A stretch of DNA of 64,000 nucleotides. It comes from Monosporascus cannonballus (lineage: Eukaryota > Ascomycota > Sordariomycetes > Xylariales). Under the pieces are notes generated by a model, which saw only the letters and a program-made list of their open reading frames with translations, had not been told where the DNA came from and made no database searches. The stretch is from NCBI GenBank assembly GCA_004154925.1, contig QJNS01000131.1:1-64000 (forward strand), written 5' to 3'. The position numbers were made by a program, and so were the translations under genes. Shown piece by piece: positions 28,801 through 39,641 of the stretch (positions within the stretch are counted from its first letter, which is position 1; each line of letters opens with the position of its first letter).

Positions 28801-31783
28801 GATTATTTGAATATTTGGTTATACCCATAGGATTTACGAACGCATTAATAACTTTTTAGCAAATAATTAATTACGTACTACGAAAATATTTCGATATTTT
28901 TGTCGTTTGCTATCTCGACGACATTCTTATTTTTTTAAAGACGGAAAAAATATACGTAAGATACGTTTATAAGGTTTTTTAAATTTTATAAAACGTAAGG
29001 TTACTTATTAACGCAAAAAAGAATTAGTTTTATATATAGAAAGTAAAATATCTGGGTTATATTATTATCCTAGAACATATTAAAATAGACCTTAAGAAAA
29101 TCGCTACAATTATAAAATAATAAACGTTAACGGCAGTTAAGGAGATATAAGTATTCCTTGGATTCGCCAATTATTACGGGAAATTTATTCGAAATTTTAG
29201 CAGGATAACTATACCCTTAACGAATTTTACCAAAAAAATAAAAAAAAATTAAATAGACGCTAGATACGAAAAAAGTATTTTAAAATATTAAGGATATAAT
29301 TATTAACGAACTAGTATTAATTATATACGATTTAAACCGCCTCGTTAAGCTAAAAACCGATACTTTAAATTACGCGTTAGATACAATAATCGGATAACAA
29401 GATAATTAAGGCAAATTGCACCTTATTACATTCTTTTTATACAAATTAAAAAAAACCGAACTTAATTACGGTATTCTAAATAAAGAATTTATAACCATTA
29501 TTATGGTATTTCGAAAATTTAAGTACTTTTTAAAGGAAAATTTGTATTAAGTTAAGGTTTATACGAATTATCAAAATTTTACCCGATTTACCATAACCAA
29601 AAAGCTTATAGAACGATAACTTCGTTACGCAGAAAAATTGGCAAATTTCGACTTCGTTATTATCTATAAAAAAGGATCAGAAAACGGCAAAGCAAATACC
29701 TTAAGAAGGTAATTAAACCTCGAAAAAAATTGGTTAAAATTAGCTATATAATTTTCGATATTACCATAAAAAAATATTTATGCTTACGACAGATTGCGAT
29801 AATTCGGGTAATACTTAACGATATATATTAAAAGATCTAACAGTATAATAACGGTTTTTCAGAAAATCAAAAAACAAATAAAATGCAAGTTTTAAAAAAA
29901 TATCAAAAGGATTTAATACGAAAGATATACGAATATTAGTTATACGGATATCTAGAGATCCACAAAATTTTAAAAAGGTTTTAACGCATATATTTCTTTT
30001 TTAAAATGAAATTAATAATATAAAAAGTTATACGGCAATACGATATTTACGCCAAAGTAAAGGTACGATAATATAAATTATATAAAAAATTATAACCATT
30101 ATTAATTACAAAGTAATTATAATATTTAGTCATATTCGACTTTATTATTAAATTTCTTATATCAAAATATTTAACTATAGGAATATATTACGATAATATT
30201 TTCGTAATCGTCGAATAATTTATAAAACTTTTTTATTTTTTATTATATTATAAGGATATAAACGTCGAACAATTGGCATACATTTTCTTTAAATACATTT
30301 TCAGCATATACGGATTACTTATAAAAATTATTTCGGATAAAAGATCGATATTTGTATTAAAATTTTGACAAAGCTTAATAATACAAATCGGCTTAACCAT
30401 AAGTTATTTAATATATTTAAACCTTAAATAGATAAACAAATAAAACGAATAAATTAAATTTTAAAAATTTACTTACAATATTATATTAATTACGAATAAA
30501 ATAATGAGGTTAAGAAATTACCGATCGTATAATTAGCCTATAATACCAGCCATTATAAAAATATTAAGATAATATTTGCGAATGCAAATTTTGGTTTTAT
30601 TTCAGAAATTTACAAAAAAGTACGTAATAATGGTCCAATTAATATTAAAGTAATCCTTATAAGAAAATAATTACGATAATTATATTAAAAAATAAAAACA
30701 GAATTAAAATTCGTATAAAATTAAATAAATAAATATTATAATTAGAAAAAATTAAAAGGATTAACCTTCGAAAAGGGGGAAATACTTTTTTTCGCTACCA
30801 AAAATATTCGAATAAAAAAACCTAACAAAAAAACTTAACTTTAAGTATATCGGTTTATACAAAATCGCTAAGAAAATCTTAAAAAATAATTATTAATTAG
30901 AATTTCTACCAAAAGTTAAATTCTATCTAATTTTTCATATTTTTTTATTCGAGTTAATAGCAGATACAATTAAGGTGTATACAATATAAGACGATATAAA
31001 AATAAAAAACGAATAAATATACAAGATAAAGAAAATTGTCGATATACGAAAACAAAACGGATTTACCTAATATTTAATCAAATGGAAAAAATATCCAGAT
31101 TTCGAAAATACCTAGGAACCTATTAAAAACCTTATTAGCGCCCAGCGTTTGCTCAAAAACTTTTACTAACGACGCCGAAATCAGCAGGGTCGAAAATCCC
31201 CCAATTAATAAACGACTAATTTGTGAATTTTAGGTTGGACCAGTTAAAAGGAAATGCAGCTTCCGCCGTTATAGTCTTGGCGGCCTTTAATTCGGCCTAT
31301 TTTTCTTAACGTTCCAACTTATCTAACTCCTCCAGGGACCGAAATCCACGAGATAATATACGTGCCATACGGTCGGCCCATAATTTTTTTTGTTTTCGAA
31401 AACGACGAACTTTGGCTTACGTTTATTCCATTTTTTCCTTAGTTTTTTCAAATTCCGTTTTAATCTTAAGGTAATTAGAAACGAGTTTTTCAAGTTAAAA
31501 AATGGAAAAAATTTTAACGTTACAAAAGCTTTGATTTCGCGTTATGTATTCCTTATATCGAAAAAAATCCGACGAAAAAGTACGGCAAAAGAGCAATCCG
31601 TAATAAGCATAACAAAAACATATAGGCATATTTACAGCTTAAGAAATAATTAATTTAAGCAAGTTATTTTGTTTTTTTCGTTTTTCGGTTAATTAATTTT
31701 TTAATACAATCCGACATAATAACAAAGAGAAAACTTATAAAAAAAAGAAATTTTCGGGACGAAAATTATAAAAAAAAGGATCG

Positions 31784-32147
31784 TATTATAACTTAACGGG
31801 TTACGGCCTCGGAAACGGTCGTAATAAACGATTAAGCCATATAGGTTAAATTACGTAATAGCTCGACAGGATCGATCGTAAAGCCTATAAAGCCAGGTTC
31901 GACAGGATCGATCGTAAAACCTGTAAAACCAGGTTCGATAAGATGGAAAAATTAAGTATAATATATTTATTAATTCTATAATTTAGATAATTTTAGTTTG
32001 CAATAATAATTTATTATCTAAGGTATTCTTGATATTACGAGACGTAATACGTTACTGTATTTATTGCTCAGATTCCCACGATACCCCTGCTAACATAAAC
32101 CCGTCGACTTAAGGTTTAATAGTTAGTTAAACCGCCTAGCCGTCACA
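31784..32147 (+). repeat. 3' LTR of gypsy copy 2
   Basis: Begins TATTATAACTTAACGGG and ends CCGTCACA, directly followed by the GTGGT duplication. It holds the 80 bp missing from its 5' partner, including GATATTACGAGACGTAATAC, shared with the solo LTR at 22422-22810. Confidence 0.9.
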
Positions 32148-33518
32148 GTGGTACGTTACCTATATCGCCAAAGAGGATTTTATCGCCGGTTTTTGCAACG
32201 CGTTTAAAGCTGCTATGACGACTAATAATATCAAATCCGGATTCGCAAAAGCGGGACTTATTTTATGCGATTTTAATTACGTTCTTTTCCAGTTAGAAAT
32301 TTTAATTATACTTATACCAACCGTTTCGCTGCTTATCTTTATTAATTCTGTTATTTTTCTACTTACGAAAACTTTTAAAAATATTATTAAAGCAATTCGA
32401 CGAGAATATTATTTGTAAAAAAAAATACTAAGGTACCTCGCTAAAAAAAATAATTAAATCAGTTAATATTTTTAATAAAAATAACGTCATATTTTATACG
32501 AAATTATTTTTTTTCGAAAGAAAAATAATTACCTTTACGAAACAAATCATGTTCTTAATAAATGTTTAAAAATAAAAAATATACATTTTTAAAAAAAATT
32601 TACTATAAAAAAGGTATAACGTATTACATATGTTCGCGACTTAAACAAGTTCGTAACTTATTTTTTGTTCATATTTCGATTACCCACTTTAAACATATAT
32701 TATTTAATACTAATAATATAACATGTTTTATAAAAAAACCAAAATAAATTTAGCAGTTTAAGCAAAAAGATCTACTCTAAAACTTAATTATAAAAAGTTT
32801 AATACGATATACGATATCGTAAAAGTAACTTTAAAAGCTCGATATTAAAGTAAACGCGCTTAAACCGATATTATCTCTGATTTGCGAAAACTAACGCCGA
32901 TTAAAAAAAATCCATCGTCGAACAGATCCTTAATTTAAAAGCGCAAACGTTTCCTATTCGGCGTTAATATGTTAAAAATATAGCGAATTTGTTATTTACA
33001 TAACGCGTTGCGAAATACGTCAAGGTTAATTAGATATTTCATTTTATTAAATAATAAAAAAAATTCGAAATTTGTTTAATTCGAAAAACAAATTATTAAA
33101 GGATTTTATATAAAAAGTTAAAAATATATCGAAAATAATTTAAATTTATTCAGATTATAATTGCAAAATATAGTATCGTAAAAAAAAGATATTTATAGTT
33201 TCGACGAAACGAAATTGTTAATAAAGTTTTTTTCATAATAATAAATATAATTATTATTAACGTTAAAAAACGTAAACATTCTTAATAAGTATAGCAAAAA
33301 AATTAAAAATGGTTTACGATAATATAAGCCGTTAACTTTTAAAAGTGAGCTTTATTTTTATTTAATATTTTTGTCGACAAAAACCATCTTTTTCGTTAAT
33401 TCGCTAATAATATATTTTTATTTAACTAAAAGTTTATTATAAACGAAAATAACTAAATAATAAATAAGCTAAATTTAAAGTAAATTAAGTATTTCGATAA
33501 ATATATTAAAATATATAC

Positions 33519-33683
33519 TGTTACGGGCCAAGGGCCTTAGTAAAGGGATTAGCGTAGCGCTAATCCCGTGGCTCCTATATATATAGCTAACTGCTTTTAC
33601 GTATTTTCTTAGCTGTTTTCTAGATTTCTCAATAGACCTATTATGGCTTATATCTTTAGTTATTGCGTATATAGCCCTTTATA
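33519..33683 (+). repeat. 5' LTR of 1.5 kb element
   Basis: 165 bp; matches 34865-35029 with differences that are mostly transitions. The following internal bases start TATTAAGAAATC; I could not assign a primer-binding tRNA. Confidence 0.83.
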
Positions 33684-34864
33684 TATTAAGAAATCTCCTT
33701 TTTCGCGAACGGTCCGTTGCCGTAAAAAATATGCCAGCGTTACGTACTTATTATTCGTATACAGTTTATTTGCTATGGATACCGAAAAACCGCGCTATCA
33801 GGTTTTACGAATTATTCGTAAGTTATAAGACCGTAAGGACCATAACGCCTAGAGGTTTAAAATAAATAACAAATTATTTGTTAACGAAAAAGCGATCGGC
33901 GATAATCGTACGTAATTTTTTTATATCTGGGGAACCTTTAGCCGTTAATTTCAAAAATTAACGTTTTTGTCATATATGTAAAAAGCCTTAAAAAAACTAA
34001 ACCCTTAAACCTTTTTAAATTATATCGCCGTTACTTTAAAAAAACTTAATAAGGAATAAAAAATTGATTAATATTTAATTAAATTACGTTAACGTAACGT
34101 TTAAACGATATTCGAATACGTTTTTATATTCGAAAATGTTTTTTACTAATCCGAAAAAAATAAATAGCCGGATAAAGCCAAAATTTTTATATTAATTTCG
34201 GGCCTTAATACTAAAACGAAAAAGCAATTGGATTACGAAAAATAATTTAATATTTAGAAAAAGTTTATATAATTTTTTACAGTTCGGAAATATCGTTTTT
34301 AACGGCCTTTATCCCGGTACATTCGTACGTAATAATTTTCCAGTCGGAAAGAAATATTAGAAAAAATATAAAAATTAATACGTTAGTTATTAATTATTAA
34401 TATAAACGTTATTAGTAAATAAAGAGATATTATTTAAAATATGGCAAAATAAAGTATTTTCGAAAAAATTATTTTAAAGGGGAAAAAATTACCGTCCGAT
34501 ATATTAACGTTAATAAAGCCTTAAAAGTTCCGTTATTATTTAAATAATAAAAAGTAATTATTAAAGCGTTTAATAAAGCCTAAAAGAATTTAAATAAGTT
34601 TAACGTTTACGAAACGTTAAAGGAATTAATAAAAAAAAGTTTTAGGAAAAATAACGTAAAAATATAAAGCTGGTAATACGTAATATATCAGAAATATACG
34701 GGCATAAAGTACGCGGCGTAATTTTCCCGTAACCGTTAAAGGACCTTTCGGATTAAAATTTGCAAATATTGCCGCCTTAAAACAAAGTCCTTAAAAAGGT
34801 GCTGCGAATAAGCGTTTGCCGCGTAATGGGAAAAAGCGAGGATTGGATTTAGAGAGGGGGGTTA

Positions 34865-35029
34865 TGTTACGGGCCAAGGGCCCTAGTAAAAGGATTAGCG
34901 TAATGTTAATCCCGTGGCTCCTGTATATATAACTAGCTGCTTCCACGCATCTTCTTAGCTGTTCCCTAGATTTCTCAATAGACCTGTTGTAGTCCATATC
35001 CTTAGCTATTGCGTATGCAGCCTCTTATA
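34865..35029 (+). repeat. 3' LTR of 1.5 kb element
   Basis: 165 bp, directly after TTA and the purine tract; followed by the TATAC target duplication and then P2 sequence that matches P1 at 25347 onward. Confidence 0.85.
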
Positions 35030-35711
35030 TATACAAAAAATTCGAAACGTTTTTTTTAATAATTACGAAAATTATTATTTAATCGAATTTGAATAATACT
35101 GCTAAATTAATAATATCATCATATTTTATATACTTACCTATTTTTTATCGGTTTTAACTTTTCGACGTATTTTGTATTTCCGTATTAAAACGCGCGTATT
35201 CGCTTTATATCGAATGTTTTATATAGCAGTATATTACTTATATTACTAAAGAAAATTTTATCGCCGGTTTTTATAACGCGTTTAAAACTGCTATAACAAC
35301 TAATAATATTAAACCCGGATTTACAAAAACGGGATTTGTTTTATTCGATTTTTATCACATTTTTTTCGAATTAAAATTTTTAATTATATTTATATTAATT
35401 ATTTCGCCGTTTATATTTATTCATTTTATTATTTTTTTTACTTGTCAAAATTCTTAAAAATATTATTAAAGTAATTTAACGAAAACGTTATTTATAAAAG
35501 AAAATTAAATATTATCAAATTAATTTGCTAATAAAATTAATTAAATCGGTTAATCTTTTAATAAAAAATAACTTAATGCTTTTATATAAAGCTATTTTTT
35601 AAAGACAAAAAACGGTTATTTACGCGAAACGAATTATATCTTTAATAAATACCACAGAACTAAAAATAAACGGCTTTAAAAAAGAATATTTATTTTAAAA
35701 GAAGTATAAAT

Positions 35712-36235
35712 TTTTATAATTACGAAAAAAGGTAGTAATAAATAATCGCAGCTAATAGCAGCTAATGGTAATCGTTACAAAAAGGCTTAGACGAAAAAAC
35801 GAAAATATAGCGTTTACGGCAAGCCGAAACATAATGCGCGTACTTATAAAAAGAATATAAAGACGACCAACAATAAAGAATCCGATTAGTTTAAATTAAT
35901 TTAATATATTATGATTAATTAAATTGAATTTCTTATTACGACGTGCCAAAAAACGAGTTGCGAACTTGTTTAGGTTGCGAGCTTATGTAGTACGTTAAGC
36001 TTTTATAATTACGAAAGAAAATGATAATAAATAATCACAGCTAATAACGGCTAAAAGTAATCGTCGTAAAAAGGTTCAGGCGAAAAAACGGAAATATGGC
36101 GTTTGCGGCAAGCCCGGACATAATACGCGTATTTATAAAAAAGTCATAAATACGTTTAGCGATAAAAAATCCGATTAATTTAAATTAATTTACTACGTTA
36201 TAATGGTTTTATTTAAATTTATAGTTACGAAATGC
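35712..36235 (+). repeat. Apparent tandem duplication = C-termini of P2 and P1 side by side
   Basis: Two similar ~235 bp stretches, 35712-35945 and 36001-36235, offset by 289 bases. Both encode the knuckle-like KPxHNxRxY block. The first is P2's own C-terminus; the second is P1's, resuming after P2's right end at 35995. The repeat is therefore a by-product of nesting and not a duplication event. Confidence 0.8.
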
Positions 36236-36284
36236 CAAAAAGTTTCCAGCTTATTTATGTGTCCAGTCTACTTGTATAATATAT

Positions 36285-36847
36285 TATACGTATATTTTAT
36301 TATAAAAGTAAAGTATATTAAAATTTTAAAAAAATTCGAATTTATTATATTGTTTTTAAAAAACAGTATAACGGATTCAAATTATAATTAATAAATAGAT
36401 TAAAGTTTAAAAATAATAAATAAATTTTAATTAAAATTAAAATAATATTTTTATAAGTTATTACTTGAATAATTATATAAATATATATATATAATTATAA
36501 AAAAATTTTATTATTAAGTTATTACAAAATGTTATTTTTCTAAAAAAACAAATATATTAAACGAAAGCGTTTTTGCGCAATTATAACTTAGGTCTTGCTG
36601 GTTCTTTACGGGGATTTGGGATTTGATTAGTTAATATTTAGCGCTGTGAAGCAGCACTTAAGTGACTTTGAAGAAATTGGGAAAACGAGCCAGGGAGGCC
36701 TGAGCTAGCTGAGGTAACAAATGGGGGGATGTAGGTAGACCAAGATACCCCGTATGGATAGGTACTTTCATAAATATTTCCTACTCACACATGTAGAACA
36801 GCATAAATCAACAGGATCTAATGCCTCATCACGCCGAATGAGCAAGA
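36285..36847. other. AT-rich edge and ATG10 upstream region
   Basis: AT-rich until about 36560, then an abrupt return to gene-island composition. The last ~250 bases are the presumable ATG10 promoter and leader. Confidence 0.55.
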
Positions 36848-37832
36848 ATGGTGGACCTAACAAATACAAGCCTGCCATCCCACAACCGTTCCGCATACCA
36901 GCAGTACCCGTATCTCACTGGGGACGAGTTCGCAGAAGCATGTCACCTCCTAGACAGCAGGTACTACCGCGCCACACTTGGCCCGCTACGAAAACAATGG
37001 CGGCTCACCGTCCACACGGCGCTGGATGTATCCTTCGCAGCGGATTCAGGTTTGGTCACATTCTTACAAATCACCCGACCACTGGAGGATGATAACCCGA
37101 CAGACAACGAGCTTGCGTCGCAGATCGGTGCCTTCAGTCTCGACGGGAACTCCCAAGGTGACGCCGAAGATACCTTAACGGAAGCGGATGAGATGATGGT
37201 TGAGACGGAGGATTTAGATGAGGTTAGCGAGGGCCACATTTTGCCTCCATTGCTACGAGTTGGCATTATTGCTCATGGACAGCTTGTAGGAAGTAGTCCT
37301 AAGGCAATCGCCTCGACCAAGGTTCCTTGATGCTCACGGCCACGTCACATATGAGATCCATCTTCACCCAACATATCGCGCACCCTGCCTGTGGTTCAGC
37401 CTGCACAACCTACCAGCGGGCGAATCTGCCTTGGACATCGACACAGTATTTCGGCGCTTGGTGCCGGACCAGTTCAAAGATGCCCTGCGCGGCCCGAACG
37501 GGATTGGCGGCATCTCAGTTGGTGTAGGTGATTGTTTGCTATCTGCCCTGTGGAACGAGTTAATCAAACGTTCCCACGCCCAGAGAGTTTTTATTGTCTC
37601 TACCTCAAGACTAACATCGCAAGTACAGCATCATCCCATCACTGGTGTACCGTCATTCTTCGTCCATCCGTGCATGCTTGGAGACGCCATGGTCGGCTTT
37701 GACTGCGCCAAAGAAGACTACCTTACGGTATGGCTCGGGCTGGTAGGTGGTCCCGTTGGACTCTGGATACCAAGGGAGATAGTAATGACGGAAGGTGGAG
37801 GAAGCTGCCCAGGACCGCACAAGACTGCTTAA
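36848..37832 (+). CDS. ATG10: Autophagy E2-like enzyme Atg10
   Basis: E2-like enzyme that conjugates Atg12 to Atg5 in autophagosome formation (cytosol). Exons 36848-37222, 37290-37523 and 37629-37832, giving 270 aa. The N-terminal block YPYLTGDEFAEACHLLD and GPLRKQW is typical. Intron 1 (37223-37289, 67 bp, GTTAGC...TAG, phase 0) joins DLDE to EVVLRQSPRPRFLDAHGHVTY and puts YEIHLHPTYRAPCLWFSLH in frame. Intron 2 (37524-37628, 105 bp, GTAGGT...CAG) is in frame; skipping it brings GIGGIS next to HHPITGVPSFFVHPC, the family arrangement. The Cys of HPC is the expected thioester Cys, and YLTVWLGLVGGPVGLWIP follows as in the family. The exact edge of intron 2 may shift by a codon or two. The start has a purine at -3. 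The gene begins only about 0.56 kb from a dead transposon, yet appears intact. Confidence 0.85.
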
Positions 37833-37953
37833 CCCACTGGTAGAGAAAAGGAGAGGGAGCGCCGTAGGTTTGGTCCCTACAATGGCGACCGCCTCTCAAG
37901 ACGTCGCGGAGTCAAAAACGAAGAGAGACCGTCCAGGCAACACATATAGAGGG

Positions 37954-38666
37954 CTACTCTTCGTCGCTATCCTCCTCCATGGCTATGTCCTCGTCGCTCT
38001 CTTCCTCCTCTTCTTCGCGTGGACGCTTCTGGCCGCGGTTATCGGGACTCTGGGCATCGGCCATGACATGATCTGTGCCCTGGGATGGCTTGGTGGGTAA
38101 ACTGTGAGATGGAAGAGGTGCCGCGTTAGAAGTAGTAGTGGTGGATGATGAAGGCGGCGGCGCATTGAAGATATTCTGCTGAGCTTCTGTCATCTCGACA
38201 TGGGCGGTGGCGGACCCAGGCATTTTGTAGGTGCCATCGAGTTTAGCAACCATGTCTGACTTTGATTTCGCATACTGGATTCTCTATATGTAGTGAGTGT
38301 CTGTCAGCCGGGATTTCCGATACTCAAGGTGGCGGGATGAGGTTCGGTTCCTACCAGCTCTCTACCTAGGAACTGGAAACCCTCCAGGGACCTCATCGCT
38401 TGCGTAGCTGCTTGAACATCGCGGAAGACTACGTGGGCTTGCCCACGCATCTTTATAGTCTTGAGGGCAACAACGTCGAGGACGGGCCCATAAGTGGAAA
38501 ATAGCAAGTAGAGGGCGGTCTTGAGGTCCGACTTCTGTATTTTGGCCGAAGGCAGGTTCGTGACGTAGAGTGTCTGGTTGGGAGGAATCGGAGGGACCTT
38601 GACGGCGGGGCCTCCAGAGCCCCCAGAGCCCCCCGGAAACGCGGGTCGCACCGTAGTTGTAGCCAT
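37954..38666 (-). CDS. U2 snRNP B''/U1A-type RRM protein
   Basis: Spliceosomal snRNP protein of the U1A/U2B''/SNF family, most like fungal U2B'' (Msl1 in yeast); it binds snRNA stem-loops in the nucleus. Exons on the minus strand: 38666-38355 and 38283-37954, giving 213 aa. The intron 38284-38354 (71 bp, GTAGGA...TAG) joins FLGREL to RIQYAKSKSD, the end of the RRM. RNP2 is LYVTNL (about residue 33) and RNP1 is RGQAHVVFR (about residue 74). The N-terminus is Gly/Pro-rich. After the RRM comes a Ser/Thr/Pro linker, a basic KRPRE patch and a very acidic tail. There is no second RRM, which separates it from animal U1A/U2B''. It is convergent with ATG10, with only about 120 bases between their stops. 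Confidence 0.85.
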
Positions 38667-39641
38667 TGCGTGTCGCCGTGTACTTGCTCCCTTTTATCTT
38701 GGTAGTTGAGTCTTCCCTGTATCGCGTTACCGAGTCATCGTCTGTCGGGAAGCCGAGTGGTTGCGGTGGGAAGCAACGTTTGAAGAAGTAAAGAGAAAAA
38801 TATAGGAGCCCCGTCTGATCGGATTAGGATGGAATTGAGGGTTAGTTTGGCCGCTACTTGGTTCTCAAACAAAAAAAAAAGGCCAATCACGATTACGGTA
38901 TTCGCGTGTTTACGGCCGTGATATGCTAAGTCTCGGGGCTTGATATGCTGCGACTCTTGCAAGCTGCGGCTACTGCCTCACGTTATCCCAGCAGGTATGC
39001 ATGTCTTCAGCCACAACAGCACAGTCTTGATATTTGCTTAGCCACTATCGTCGTATCTTGTGCCTACACGGAGATACCGTATTACCTCTCGAAATTGACA
39101 TAAAGCTAATTAATGCAAGCCAATAAGCTCCACCATCGAGTTTCCCGGACGGAACAGTTTTTTCCCTCTCTTTTTATTCGTTTCTCTATTTATAACATCT
39201 GATCCACTTTCGAAGAAAAAGGGATAGCTCTTGGCCTTAAGCCTATTCCGTAATATTAGCCTGTCTTGGCCTGCATTAGCTTTAATTCAATTTCGAGAGT
39301 TAATACGGTATAACTACATCTAGTAGGTGCCTAGAATGCATATACTAAACCCACCTCCAAACGGGCCAAGCCACTAAACCACCCCACCTTGCTTACCTCA
39401 CCCATATGCAGATACCGACTATGTGCAAAAGTACTGTAATCTACTCGATGGCCCCGTAGCTCTCCCCTGCACCACCACAACCACCTCAGAGTATACGCAA
39501 CTACCTCTTCCTTTCCGAACCAGGGATTGAAACCTCGGGGGTCAACCTCTTCCATCTCGCACGTGGTAGTAGAGAGCTACACTCCTATCACGCCTGCACC
39601 CAGCTTCATCGATACCTACTTCGTAAATATCATTCGAAAGT
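38667..39641. promoter_or_regulatory. Divergent promoter region of snRNP gene and ARPC1
   Basis: About 1 kb of normal-GC DNA between two divergently transcribed housekeeping genes; both promoters should be here. An A-run at 38869-38880 and CT-rich stretches occur. The short ORFs resemble no family. Confidence 0.5.

Larger units (their letters stand above)
25547..32147 (+). mobile_element. Ty3/gypsy LTR retrotransposon, full length, RIP-mutated (copy 2)
   Basis: 6601 bp with 5' LTR 25547-25830, 3' LTR 31784-32147 and perfect target duplication GTGGT at 25542-25546 and 32148-32152. The order of decayed domains is gag with a knuckle near 26685-26735, then protease-like, RT at about 28610-28940 (NYRQLNDIIIKD; YLDDILIF still visible near 28912), RNase H to about 29700, and integrase at about 30100-30560 (SDKRSIFVLKF in the core). 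RT before integrase is the gypsy order. Stops and frameshifts are frequent. It interrupts P1's transposase, which resumes in the next bases. ORF-length open stretches such as 31390-31653 carry no recognisable domain. Confidence 0.92.
33519..35029 (+). mobile_element. Short non-autonomous LTR element (1.5 kb) with TATAC duplication
   Basis: Two 165 bp direct repeats (33519-33683 and 34865-35029) start TGTTACGGGCCAAGGGCC and are flanked by TATAC at 33514-33518 and 35030-35034. A polypurine tract (GAGAGGGGGG) lies two bases before the second LTR. The interior (33684-34864, 1181 bp) is too short for pol and contains no RT or integrase signature I can see. It is less AT-rich near both LTRs. Each LTR carries an inverted repeat, GGGATTAGC then GCTAATCCC at 33549-33571, partly eroded in the second copy. 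It behaves like a large terminal-repeat-in-miniature element or an internally deleted retrotransposon. It interrupts P2. Confidence 0.85.
32619..35995 (+). mobile_element. Fot1/pogo-type DNA transposon P2, nested in P1
   Basis: Flanked by TA at 32617-32618 and 35996-35997. The first ~70 bases and the reverse complement of the last ~70 match well (words TAAACAAGTTCG, ACGTA.TACATA), giving long imperfect terminal inverted repeats. Net length without the LTR insertion is 1861 bp. Transposase remnants are collinear with P1. DIYSFDETK at 33188-33214 keeps the Asp-Glu of the DDE motif, one base out of frame with the preceding part. At about 35280-35345 it reads NNIKPGFTKTGF. At about 35800-35860 a C-terminal KYSVYGKPKHNARTYKK has zinc-knuckle spacing with Cys changed to Tyr. 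It shares the first ~14 bases of the end with P1, but the rest of the inverted repeat differs, so the two belong to separate subfamilies. Confidence 0.87.
24453..36284 (+). mobile_element. Fot1/pogo-type DNA transposon P1, RIP-mutated, split by two later insertions
   Basis: Left end 24453 (ACGTACTACATAAG after TA at 24451-24452); right end 36284, before TA at 36285-36286. The last ~45 bases are an imperfect reverse complement of the first ~45, sharing the word TAAATAAGCT. Subtracting gypsy copy 2 plus its 5 bp duplication and P2 plus its TA leaves about 1847 bp, matching P2's net 1861 bp. Decayed plus-strand transposase remnants include YNLNKTRF near 25035, where pogo/Fot1 DDE enzymes have YNFDETGF, so the first catalytic Asp and the Glu have become Asn and Lys. 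After the gypsy insertion comes NNIKSGFAKAGL (about 32224), the family's near-terminal block. A C-terminal zinc-knuckle-like stretch at about 36080-36145 follows P2. Inactive. Confidence 0.85.

Noticed and set aside
31390..31653. Small ORFs within AT-rich relics (also 14971-15219, 19579-19809, 23018-23209, 32215-32418, 32562-32747, 36203-36391, 51954-52208)
   Set aside because: Either compositional Asn/Ile/Lys/Phe strings or fragments of mutated transposon genes; none is an independent gene.
35712..36235. Tandem duplication inside one transposase gene
   Set aside because: Terminal inverted repeats and TA sites show the second unit is the C-terminus of the outer element P1 resuming after nested P2.
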